Source of the DNA: Nocardioides jiangsuensis
GTDB lineage: Bacteria; Actinomycetota; Actinomycetes; Propionibacteriales; Nocardioidaceae
NCBI RefSeq assembly: GCF_019679455.1
Contig: NZ_JAIEZQ010000003.1
Span: 1-64,000, forward strand
Direction of reading: 5' to 3'
Length of the DNA stretch: 64,000 nucleotides
A program made the position numbers and the translations under genes. How positions within the stretch are numbered: position 1 is the first letter of the stretch; every line of letters starts with the position of its first letter. This document shows positions 19,212 through 26,862 of the stretch, piece after piece. Below the pieces are notes generated by a model that saw nothing but the letters and a program-made list of their open reading frames with translations, did not search any database and had not been told where the DNA came from.

Positions 19212-20240
19212 TCAGGACACCCATTCCTTCAGCCGGCTGACCAGGGCCGCCGGGTCGTCGTCGACCGGGGTCACCTGGAGGCTGGTCACGCCCGCCTCGG
19301 CGAACGCCGCGATCCGCTCCTTCACGTAGGACTCCGGCCCGACGAGGTTGCACATCTCGAGCAGCTCGAGCGGGACGAGCGCCTCCGCGTCGCGCTTGTT
19401 GCCGCCGAGGTAGAGCTCCTGGATCTGCGCGGCCTCCTTCTCGAAGCCGTAGCGGCTGACCAGGGTGTTGTAGAAGTTCCTGCCCTTGGCGCCCATGCCG
19501 CCGATGTACAGCGCCGCCATCGGCCGGGCGAGGTCGAGCAGACCCTTGACGTTGTCGCCGACGGCGACCATGCCGCCCGCGGAGATCTCGAGCGGGCCGA
19601 GGTCGGCCGAGCGCCTGGCCCGCCCCGCGGCGAGCGCCTCGCCCCACACGTCGTGCGCCCTCTCCGGCGCGAACAGGAACGGCAGCCAGCCATCCGCGTA
19701 CTCCGCGGTGCCCTGCACGTTCTTCTCGCCGAGCGCGGCCACGTAGATCGGCACCGCGGGGCGCTCGGGCTTGGTCAGCATCTTCAGCGGCTTGCCGAGC
19801 CCGGTGCCCTGGTCGGGGGGCAGCGGCAGGGTGAAGATCCCGTCGTGACGCAGGGTCTCCCGGCGCAGTGCCCTGCGCACGATGTCGACCACCTCGCGCG
19901 TCCGGCCGAGGGGCTTGTCGTAGGGCAGGCCGTGCCAGCCCTCGATCACCTGGGGGCCCGAGGCGCCGAGGCCGAGGATGGCCCGGCCGCCGCTGACGTT
20001 GTCGAGGCCCGCCGCGGTCTGCGCGATCAGGGCCGGCGTGCGCGAGTAGACGTTGAGGATCGCCGAGCCGATCTCGACGGTCTCGGTCTTGGCCGCGAGG
20101 TAGCCCATCAGGGTCGGGGAGTCGAAGCCGTACACCTCCGCCACCCAGACCGTGTCGAGTCCGGCCTTCTCCAGGGCGACCACCGAGTCGGCGGCCTCGC
20201 GCGGGTTCCCGGCGTACATCAGGGGCATCGAGAGCTTCAT
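19212..20240 (-). CDS. LLM-class flavin-dependent oxidoreductase, probably F420-dependent
   Basis: This is a luciferase-like TIM-barrel oxidoreductase of 342 aa. Features include MKLSMPLMYAG at the N-terminus, VWVAEVYGFDSPTLMGYLA, the conserved SGGRAILGLGASGPQV loop and VPIYVAALGEKN. This actinobacterial branch usually uses F420 rather than FMN. The neighbourhood of fbiC on the same strand and npdG on the other supports that. It is the first gene of the leftward run. Its promoter must lie in the 125-nt region shared with npdG, which contains a perfect palindrome. The substrate is unknown. Confidence 0.88.
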   Translation of the reverse strand: MKLSMPLMYAGNPREAADSVVALEKAGLDTVWVAEVYGFDSPTLMGYLAAKTETVEIGSAILNVYSRTPALIAQTAAGLDNVSGGRAILGLGASGPQVIEGWHGLPYDKPLGRTREVVDIVRRALRRETLRHDGIFTLPLPPDQGTGLGKPLKMLTKPERPAVPIYVAALGEKNVQGTAEYADGWLPFLFAPERAHDVWGEALAAGRARRSADLGPLEISAGGMVAVGDNVKGLLDLARPMAALYIGGMGAKGRNFYNTLVSRYGFEKEAAQIQELYLGGNKRDAEALVPLELLEMCNLVGPESYVKERIAAFAEAGVTSLQVTPVDDDPAALVSRLKEWVS

Positions 20241-20304
20241 GACCTAACCTTCGCTGTGTCGAGTGACGGGCACCCGGCGGGGAGGGGCCGCGCAGGCACT
20301 ACCG

Positions 20305-20321
20305 TGACAGTACCGCTGTCA
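20305..20321. promoter_or_regulatory. TGACAG-N5-CTGTCA palindrome in the divergent F420 promoter region
   Basis: TGACAGTACCGCTGTCA is a perfect six-base inverted repeat with a five-base spacer. It sits in the short region from which the LLM operon (left) and npdG (right) are transcribed. The size fits a TetR- or GntR-type dimer, which could control both directions. No such regulator gene is nearby. Confidence 0.5.
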
Positions 20322-20365
20322 TCATGGCAAGGGACGGCGCGAGGTTCCAGGCGAGGAGTGAGCAC

Positions 20366-21040
20366 GTGACGACGTACCAGATCGCGGTCATCGGGGGCAC
20401 CGGCCCGCAGGGCAAGGGGCTCGGCTACCGGTTCGCCCGGCACGGGCACACCGTCGTCCTCGGCTCGCGAGACGCCGACCGGGCGGAGCAGGCCGCGGCC
20501 GAGATCCGCGGGCGCGTCCCGGACGCAGCGGTGACGGGTGCGGCGAACGCCGAGGCGGCCGCCGCCTGCGACGTGGTCCTGCTGGCGGTGCCGTACGACG
20601 GGCACGACGCCCTCGTGAAGGAGCTCGGCCCCTCGCTCGCGGGGAAGGTCGTGATCAGCTGTGTGAACCCCCTCGGCTTCGACCGGCAGGGGCCCTACGG
20701 ACTCGACGTGCCCGGCCGGAGCGCCGCCGAGGCCGCCTCCGCGCTCGCGCCGGAGGCCCGGCTCGTCGGCGCGTTCCACCACGTCTCCGCGGTGTCGCTG
20801 TGGGGCGAGGAGGAGTACCTCTCGCACGAGGACGTGCTGGTCTGCGGTGACGACGCCGAGGCCAAGGCGGTGGCCGTGGAGCTGGCCCGCACCGTCACCG
20901 GACGGGACGGCGTGGACGCCGGGAAGCTCCGGCTCGCCCGGCAGCTCGAGCCGCTCACGGCGGTGCTCATCTCGATCAACAAGCGCTACCGGACCCGCTC
21001 CGGCATCGCGATCTCCGGCCTGCCGGGCGCGCACGAGTGA
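20366..21040 (+). CDS. npdG: NADPH-dependent F420 reductase
   Basis: This enzyme passes hydride between NADPH and coenzyme F420. It is 224 aa from the GTG at 20366, which has AGGAG seven bases upstream; an earlier in-frame ATG lacks a ribosome site and adds residues foreign to the family. The N-terminal Rossmann loop IGGTGPQGKGLGYRF is the family signature, followed by VVLGSRDADRAEQ and the F420-side segment SCVNPLGFDRQGPYG. The C-terminus includes RYRTRSGIAISGL. It is divergent from the likely F420-using LLM gene. Its stop overlaps the next start (GTGA). Confidence 0.92.
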   Translation: MTTYQIAVIGGTGPQGKGLGYRFARHGHTVVLGSRDADRAEQAAAEIRGRVPDAAVTGAANAEAAAACDVVLLAVPYDGHDALVKELGPSLAGKVVISCVNPLGFDRQGPYGLDVPGRSAAEAASALAPEARLVGAFHHVSAVSLWGEEEYLSHEDVLVCGDDAEAKAVAVELARTVTGRDGVDAGKLRLARQLEPLTAVLISINKRYRTRSGIAISGLPGAHE

Positions 21041-21450
21041 GCCGCCTGGAGCTGGTGCGCCCCGAGTCGCTGACCGACCGGGTCCCCTACGCCTACGCCA
21101 CCGTCGTCACTCCCGGCCGGACCGTCTTCACCGCCGGTGCCTGCCCGCTCGACGCGGCCGGCGACGTCGTCGCCGAGGGAGACGTGCCCGGCCAGGCCCG
21201 CCAGGTGATGGCCAACCTGCGCACCACCCTCGAGGCGGCCGGCTGCACGCTCGCCGACGTCGCCAAGTCGACGGTCTACGTCGCGTCGAGCCGTCGTGCC
21301 GACCTGGTCGCCGCCTGGGGCGTGGTGCGCGAGGAGCTCGGCGACCACGACGCCCCGAGCACGCTGCTCGGCGTGACCGTGCTCGGCTACCCCGGCCAGC
21401 TGGTGGAGGTCGAGGCCGTCGCGGTGCAGCCGGTCACCGACCCGGCCTGA
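21037..21450 (+). CDS. RidA-family (YjgF/UK114) protein
   Basis: This is a small trimeric-type protein of 137 aa. Members hydrolyse reactive enamine and imine intermediates or act as other deaminases. The family pattern is visible in YAYATVVTPGRTVFTAG, DVPGQARQVMANLRTTLEAAG and VYVASSRRADL. Its GTG start overlaps the npdG stop by four bases, so the two are coupled. The late conserved arginine, R in the archetypal A-R-V segment, is not obvious here (TLLGVTVLGYPGQLVEVEAVAV), so classic RidA imine hydrolysis is uncertain and another subgroup is likely. Confidence 0.85.
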   Translation: MSRLELVRPESLTDRVPYAYATVVTPGRTVFTAGACPLDAAGDVVAEGDVPGQARQVMANLRTTLEAAGCTLADVAKSTVYVASSRRADLVAAWGVVREELGDHDAPSTLLGVTVLGYPGQLVEVEAVAVQPVTDPA

Positions 21451-21469
21451 GCCCGGCTCGGCGGACGGG

Positions 21470-23227
21470 TCAGCTCGTCCCGTGCCAGGAGGACCAGAGC
21501 GCGGCGTACGACCCGTCCTCCTTGACGAGCTCGTCGTGGGAGCCGAACTCGCTGATCCGGCCGTCCTCGACGACCGCCACCCGGTCGGCGTCGTGCGCGG
21601 AGAACAGCCGGTGCGCGATCGCGATCACGGTGCGGCCGTGGAGTACGGCGGCCAGCGACCGCTCCAGGTGACGCGCGGCGCGGGGGTCGATCAGCGAGGT
21701 CGCCTCGTCGAGCACCAGCGTGTGCGGGTCGGCGAGGACCAGCCGGGCCAGCGCGAGCTGCTGGGCCTGCGGCGGCGTGAGCGTGCGCCCGCCCGACCCG
21801 ACCACCGTGTCGAGCCCCTGTGGCAGGGCGGTCACCCAGTCCCGGGCGTCGACCGCCTCGAGCGCCGCGAGCAGCCGCTCGTCGCTCGCGACGTCGTCGA
21901 TGGCGAGCGCGAGGTTCTCCCGGATCGTGCCGACGAAGACGTGGTGCTCCTGGGTGACCAGGGCGACGTGCCCGCGCAGGTCGGTGATCGGCAGCTCGGT
22001 CAGGCCCACCCCGCCCACCGTGACCGCACCGGTGCGCGGCGGGTGGATGCCGGCCAGGAGCCGCCCGAGGGTGGACTTCCCGGCGCCGGAGGGGCCGACC
22101 ATCGCGATCCGCTCGCCGACCCCGACGGACAGGTCGACCCCGTGCAGCACGTCGCGCCCGTCGACGTACGAGAACCGCACGTCCTCGGCCTCGATCCGCT
22201 CCCCGTCGGGGACCCGCCCGGTGGCCACGCGGTCGTCGGGGACGTGCGCCACCCCCAGCAGCCGGGCCAGCGACGCCGCGCCGACCTGGAGCTCGTCGAG
22301 GATGCTGACGATCCGGTCGACCGGGTCGATCAGCATCTGCACGTAGAGCGTCGCCGCGGTCACGTCGCCGAGCGACACCGACCCCTGGGTGTACAGGTAG
22401 CCGCCGAACAGCAGGGTGGCCACCGTCGGGATCAGGTAGGCCACCTCGACGCTCGGGAAGAACACCGTGCGCAGGTAGAGCGTGTACTTCTCCGCGGCGT
22501 ACGACTCGGCGATGTCCCCGTCGATCCTTGCCACGCGCTTGCGCCCGAGGTCGAGCGCCTCGACGGTCCGGGCGCCCTCGACGGTCTCGGTGAGCGAGGC
22601 GTTGATCGCGGAGTAGGAGGCGTTCTCGCGCAGGTAGCCGTCCTTGGCGCGGCGCAGGTACCAGCGCAGGCCGACCACCAGCGGTGGGATGCCGAGCAGG
22701 CACGGGATCGCCACCCACCAGCCGACGAGCAGCGCGGCGCTGAAGGTCATCACCGCGGTGAGCACGGCGATGCTCCACTCCGGCAGCGCCCAGCGCACCG
22801 ACCAGCCGAGCTGCTCGACGTCGCGGGAGGTGCGGGTGAGCAGGTCGCCGCTGCCGGCGCTCTCCACCACGCCCACCGGCAGCGCCAGCGTGTTCTCGAC
22901 GAAGTCCTCGCGGAGCTCGGCGAGCACCCGCTCGCCGAGGGTGAACGAGACGTAGCGCGCGTAGCGGGTGAGCACGGTCTGCAGCACCAGGAACAGCGCG
23001 AGCAGCGTGATGGTCCGGTCGACCTCGCCGACGGTGGTGCCGGTCTCCACGGCCTCGACGAGGTTGCCGAGCAGCCGCGGGCCGGCGAGCGCCGCGAGCG
23101 CCGCCGCGCCGTGCAGGCCCGCCGCGAGCCAGACGGCGCGCGGGTACTGGCGCAGCAGGGCCACCGCGTAGCGGCCCACCTGCCGGGTCGTGGCCACCGG
23201 CAGGACCTGCTGGCTCGAGGTGCTCAT
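21470..23227 (-). CDS. ABC exporter half-transporter with intact Walker motifs and altered signature
   Basis: This is one half of a heterodimeric ABC exporter, 585 aa: six membrane segments, then an ATPase domain. Walker A is intact (GPSGAGKST), as are Walker B (VLDEATS) and the switch histidine (IAIAHRL). The signature is LTPPQAQ instead of LSGGQ. The ATG at 23227 overlaps the end of the partner gene by four bases (ATGA), so they are translated together. The partner has the reverse pattern, so together they should form one good and one degenerate ATP site. The exported compound is unknown; this type includes lipid and drug exporters. Confidence 0.9.
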   Translation of the reverse strand: MSTSSQQVLPVATTRQVGRYAVALLRQYPRAVWLAAGLHGAAALAALAGPRLLGNLVEAVETGTTVGEVDRTITLLALFLVLQTVLTRYARYVSFTLGERVLAELREDFVENTLALPVGVVESAGSGDLLTRTSRDVEQLGWSVRWALPEWSIAVLTAVMTFSAALLVGWWVAIPCLLGIPPLVVGLRWYLRRAKDGYLRENASYSAINASLTETVEGARTVEALDLGRKRVARIDGDIAESYAAEKYTLYLRTVFFPSVEVAYLIPTVATLLFGGYLYTQGSVSLGDVTAATLYVQMLIDPVDRIVSILDELQVGAASLARLLGVAHVPDDRVATGRVPDGERIEAEDVRFSYVDGRDVLHGVDLSVGVGERIAMVGPSGAGKSTLGRLLAGIHPPRTGAVTVGGVGLTELPITDLRGHVALVTQEHHVFVGTIRENLALAIDDVASDERLLAALEAVDARDWVTALPQGLDTVVGSGGRTLTPPQAQQLALARLVLADPHTLVLDEATSLIDPRAARHLERSLAAVLHGRTVIAIAHRLFSAHDADRVAVVEDGRISEFGSHDELVKEDGSYAALWSSWHGTS

Positions 23228-24933
23228 ACGGTCGCCTCCTCCTCGCGGGTCACCACGGAGCGGTACTCCGGCACGTCGCGCAGCAGGTCGCGGTGCGCGC
23301 CGAACGCGACCACCGCCCCGTCGCGCAGGAACGCCACGTGGTCCACCCGGTCGAGCAGCAGCGGGCTCGACGTGGTGACCACGGTCGTGCGGCCGGCGCG
23401 GTGCTCGCGCAGCCGGTCCGCGACCCGGGCCTCTGTGTGCGCGTCGACGGCCGACGTCGGCTCGACCAGGACCAGGATCTCGGGGTCGGCCGCGAGCGCG
23501 CGGGCCAGCACGAGCCGCTGCCGCTGGCCGCCGGAGAACGACCGGCCGCGCTCGGTGACCAGGGCGTGCATGCCCTCGGGGAGCGCCTCGAGGACGTCCT
23601 CCGCGGACGCGGTGCGCAGGGCGCGGGCCACCGCCTCCGGTCCCCGGTCGTGGATGTCGAGCTGCTCGTCGAGCCGGCCGGAGAACAGCGTGCTGCCGGT
23701 GTCGGACACGACGATCCGGCGCCGTACGACCGCCCGGTCGAGCATGTCGAGCGGCACCCCGCCCCAGAGCACCTCCCCCTCCGCGTAACGGCCGAGCCGG
23801 TCCGCGACGGCGGCGCTGTCGTCGGGCGGGTCCGAGACGACCGCGGTCAGGCAGCCGTGCGGGACCCGCAGCCCGCTGCGTACGTCGACCAGCTCGGCGC
23901 CGACCGGCGGCTCGTCGTACGACGTGTCCGGGTCGACCACCTCGGGCTCGAGCGCGAGCACCCGGATCACCCGGCGGGCGGCGACGAAGGCGCGGATCCA
24001 CTTGTTCGCGAACTCGGTGGCCGTGCGCAGCGGGATCATCAGGAAGGCGGCGTAGCCGTAGAAGGCGACCAGCTCGCCGGCGGTGATCCGGCCCTCGACC
24101 GCGAAGCGGGCGCCGATCCAGACCACGAGGACCACGAAGACACCGGGCAGGAAGATCTGCAGGGCGTCGAGCACCGACTGGAGCCGGCCGACCTGGACCC
24201 CGGCCTCGCGGACCTTCTGGGAGTCGCGCACGTAGCGGTCGTGGAAGACCGCCTCGCCGCCGATGCCGCGCAGCACCCGCAGCCCGCCGACGATGTCGGT
24301 GGCGAGGTTGGACAGCTCGCCCATCATCTCCCGCTGCGCCATGTTGCGCCTCTGCAGCGGCTTGAGCAGCGGGCCGATCGCGAGCAGCAGCAGCGGCACC
24401 CCGAGGAGCACCAGGAGCCCGAGCGTCACCGACGTGCGCAGCAGGATCACCGCGACGACCAGGAACGACACCACCGCGCCGGCCGCGCGGGCGGTCACGT
24501 CCATCGCGTTGCCGAGGTGCGAGAGGTCGTTGGTGCCGATCGCGACCACCTCGCCGGTCGCGACCCGCTTGGGCAGGGTGGCGCCGAGGTGGGTGGCCTG
24601 CCGGGCGACGAGCTGCACGGTGCGGTAGGCGGCGGTGAGCCAGTTGGTCACCGCGAACCGGTGACGCATGATCCCGGCGACGGCCTGCACCAGCCCGATC
24701 CCGAGCATGACCGCGGTCCACTTCACCAGCATGCCGGTGTCCTTCGCCGCGACGCCCTGGTCGATCGCGAGACCGATCATCGCGGGCATCACGGCCTGGG
24801 AGACCATCCACACGATCCCGAAGAACATGCCGAGCAGCATGGTGTGCCACTGACCGGTGATCAGCCACCACAGGAACCGCATCGGGCTGCGGTGGTCGGC
24901 GGTGCCGGGGTGGTCGAGCGGAAGGTGTCGCAC
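23224..24933 (-). CDS. ABC exporter half-transporter with degenerate Walker A and B motifs
   Basis: This is the partner half-transporter, 569 aa from the GTG at 24933 (VRHLPLDHPG), with an N-terminal membrane domain and a C-terminal ATPase domain. The ATPase is atypical. Where Walker A should be there is VSDPPDDSAAVADRL, with no GxxxxGK. Walker B reads VLVEPTSAVD, with Val for the usual Asp. The switch region TTSSPLLL lacks His. The signature FSGGQRQR is intact. It should therefore bind nucleotide poorly itself but complete the partner's site. Earlier in-frame ATGs, at 25002 and near 24960, are less likely because family members start at the HLP segment. Confidence 0.88.
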   Translation of the reverse strand: MRHLPLDHPGTADHRSPMRFLWWLITGQWHTMLLGMFFGIVWMVSQAVMPAMIGLAIDQGVAAKDTGMLVKWTAVMLGIGLVQAVAGIMRHRFAVTNWLTAAYRTVQLVARQATHLGATLPKRVATGEVVAIGTNDLSHLGNAMDVTARAAGAVVSFLVVAVILLRTSVTLGLLVLLGVPLLLLAIGPLLKPLQRRNMAQREMMGELSNLATDIVGGLRVLRGIGGEAVFHDRYVRDSQKVREAGVQVGRLQSVLDALQIFLPGVFVVLVVWIGARFAVEGRITAGELVAFYGYAAFLMIPLRTATEFANKWIRAFVAARRVIRVLALEPEVVDPDTSYDEPPVGAELVDVRSGLRVPHGCLTAVVSDPPDDSAAVADRLGRYAEGEVLWGGVPLDMLDRAVVRRRIVVSDTGSTLFSGRLDEQLDIHDRGPEAVARALRTASAEDVLEALPEGMHALVTERGRSFSGGQRQRLVLARALAADPEILVLVEPTSAVDAHTEARVADRLREHRAGRTTVVTTSSPLLLDRVDHVAFLRDGAVVAFGAHRDLLRDVPEYRSVVTREEEATV

Positions 24934-25047
24934 CCGCCAACGGTACGTATCGGGACACATCGAGGGCCACCGGTTTTCGGTGGGGCGTCGCTCCCCGTTC
25001 ACCCGCCTTTGGGGTCCGTGACACGTCGTCCGGGTTGTGTCGGTCCC

Positions 25048-26226
25048 ATGTTCGAACCCGGGACCTCAGGTCGGCTCCAGCAAGGGGTACTCCTCATGGC
25101 CGCATCCGTACTCGCCTCCTCGGTGACCCTCACCGGAAGCCTCACCGCACCCGCCTCCGCCGCCGGGACCTCCCCGGCCGTCCCGGCCGCGGACGCCGGC
25201 GTCGACGAGCCGCTCGTGATCGCCCACCGCGGCGCGAGCGGCTACCGGCCCGAGCACACGCTCGCGGCCTACAAGCTCGCGATCCAGATGGGCGCGGACT
25301 ACGTCGAGCCGGACCTGGTCTCCACCAAGGACGGTGTCCTCGTCGCCCGCCACGAGAACGAGATCTCCGGTACGACGGACGTCGCCGACCACCCGGAGTT
25401 CGCCGACCGGAGGACCACGAAGGTCGTCGATGGTCACGAGGTCACCGGCTGGTTCACCGAGGACTTCACCCTCGCCGAGCTCAAGACGCTGCGCGCCGAG
25501 GAGCGGCTGCCCGACGTACGTCCGGGGAACACCCGGTACGACGGCCGCTACCAGGTACCCACCTTCGACGAGGTGCTCGACCTGGTCGCCCGCGAGAGCC
25601 GCCGTCGCGGCGAGGTCGTCGGGGTCTACCCCGAGACCAAGCACCCCACCTACTTCGACTCGGTCGGCCTGTCCCTCGAGGAGCCGCTGGTCGAGGCGCT
25701 GCAGCGCCACCACCTGAACCGGCCGAACGCGCGGGTCTACATCCAGTCCTTCGAGACCGGCAACCTGCGCGAGCTCGCCGACACGGTGCGGGTGCCGCTG
25801 GTCCAGCTCGTCGACGCCGCCGGGGCGCCGTACGACCTGCAGGCCGCCGGCGACCCCCGGACCTACGCCGACCTCGTCACGCGCGAGGGGCTGCGGGAGA
25901 TCGCGACGTACGCCGACTCGGTCGGCGCCAACAAGGACATCGTGCTGCCGCGGGACGCGGAGGGCTACCTGACCCGGCCGTCGTCGGTCGTCGACGACGC
26001 CCACGACGCGGGCCTCGACGTCCACGTCTGGACGATGCGCGACGAGAACCGTTTCATGGCCAGGGACTTCTGGATCGGCAGCGACCCGAACGCCAAGGGC
26101 GACGCGTTCGCGGAGTACGCCGCGTTCTTCGACGCCGGGGTCGACGGGGTGTTCTCCGACTACTCCGACACCGCGGTCGCGGCCCGCGAGGCATGGTTCG
26201 CGGAGCAGCGGGCGCTCGCCGGCTGA
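25048..26226 (+). CDS. Secreted glycerophosphodiester phosphodiesterase
   Basis: This enzyme hydrolyses glycerophosphodiesters (deacylated phospholipids) to glycerol-3-phosphate and an alcohol. It is 392 aa from the ATG at 25048, and carries an N-terminal hydrophobic export segment ending near ASAAG. Catalytic features are IAHRGASGYRPEHT, then YVEPDLVSTKDGVLVARHE, carrying the two active histidines and metal ligands. A C-terminal barrel segment (LDVHVWTMRDE) completes the fold. An ATG at 25096 has a better ribosome site (AAGGGG), but starting there leaves a signal peptide with no positive residue, so the start is uncertain. It stands alone, divergent from the exporter genes. Confidence 0.9.
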   Translation: MFEPGTSGRLQQGVLLMAASVLASSVTLTGSLTAPASAAGTSPAVPAADAGVDEPLVIAHRGASGYRPEHTLAAYKLAIQMGADYVEPDLVSTKDGVLVARHENEISGTTDVADHPEFADRRTTKVVDGHEVTGWFTEDFTLAELKTLRAEERLPDVRPGNTRYDGRYQVPTFDEVLDLVARESRRRGEVVGVYPETKHPTYFDSVGLSLEEPLVEALQRHHLNRPNARVYIQSFETGNLRELADTVRVPLVQLVDAAGAPYDLQAAGDPRTYADLVTREGLREIATYADSVGANKDIVLPRDAEGYLTRPSSVVDDAHDAGLDVHVWTMRDENRFMARDFWIGSDPNAKGDAFAEYAAFFDAGVDGVFSDYSDTAVAAREAWFAEQRALAG

Positions 26227-26246
26227 GCCACTCGAAACGCACGTGA

Positions 26247-26280
26247 ACGGCCCCCGCGTCCTGCTGGACGCGGGGGCCGT
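26247..26280. terminator. Bidirectional terminator between the phosphodiesterase and the PspC operon
   Basis: Perfect 15-bp arms, acggcccccgcgtcc (26247-26261) and ggacgcgggggccgt (26266-26280), enclose a four-base loop between two convergent genes. There is no T-run on either side. Confidence 0.75.
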
Positions 26281-26323
26281 CGTACACCTGTGTCGCGGGC
26301 CGGGACCGCCGGCACCGGGCCGG

Positions 26324-26560
26324 TCACTCCTCGGGCATCAGCACCCAGGCGACGAGGTAGGCGAGGAGCAGCGAGCCGAACCCGATGATCGTGCCGATCA
26401 CCACGACCAGCCGGACCAGGTTCGAGTCCACGCCGAAGTACTTCGCCACGCCGCCGCAGACCCCGGCGACCCAGCGGTCGTCCCGGCTGCGCACCAGGCG
26501 CCTCGGGCCCGCCGCGGGCGGGTTGCCGCCGGTCGGGGGAGTGGGGGTGTTCTCGGTCAT
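26324..26560 (-). CDS. Small PspC-domain membrane protein
   Basis: This 78-aa protein has a proline-rich cytoplasmic head and one PspC domain: LVRSRDDRWVAGVCGGVAKYFGVDSNLVRL, then a hydrophobic helix ending in WVLMPEE. PspC domains sit in the membrane and take part in envelope-stress sensing. It is the last gene of a three-gene operon; its start overlaps the stop of the gene before it by four bases. The operon is divergent from a kinase carrying the same domain, so it is probably part of the same response. Confidence 0.85.
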   Translation of the reverse strand: MTENTPTPPTGGNPPAAGPRRLVRSRDDRWVAGVCGGVAKYFGVDSNLVRLVVVIGTIIGFGSLLLAYLVAWVLMPEE

Positions 26561-26862
26561 CGGAGGTCTCCTTCGTCGGTGGGGTAGCGGTAGGTGTCGG
26601 TGGAGCCGTCTGCGGGGCTCTCGGTGGTGTCCGGCCCGGTGGGGGTGCTCCGGCCGGAGAGGCCCTTGGCCGCGGCGGCGCCGAGGCCGATGACGCCGGC
26701 GACCACGAGGGTCATCGGGAGCAGCCAGCGGACCTCGCCGAGGTCGACCACGCCCGCCTCGCGCAGGGCCCAGGAGCCCGCGATGCCGAGGAAGACCAGG
26801 CCCATGACCAGGTAGCTGACGTTGAGCGGGTGGGTGACCCGGTGGGTGGTGTGCTCGTTCAC
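26557..26862 (-). CDS. Small two-helix membrane protein of the PspC operon
   Basis: This 101-aa protein has two hydrophobic segments (VSYLVMGLVFLGIAGSWAL and LLPMTLVVAGVIGLGAAAA) and a charged C-terminal tail rich in Pro, Thr and Asp. I do not recognise a named family with certainty. It overlaps both neighbours by four bases, so all three proteins are made from one message. It may help place the PspC proteins in the membrane; that is a guess from context. Confidence 0.7.
   Translation of the reverse strand: MNEHTTHRVTHPLNVSYLVMGLVFLGIAGSWALREAGVVDLGEVRWLLPMTLVVAGVIGLGAAAAKGLSGRSTPTGPDTTESPADGSTDTYRYPTDEGDLR

Noticed and set aside
23293-25047. N-terminal extension of the glycerophosphodiesterase frame back to 23293.
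   Set aside because: The extension is antisense to the exporter gene and would remove the signal peptide from the N-terminus. The real start is near 25048.
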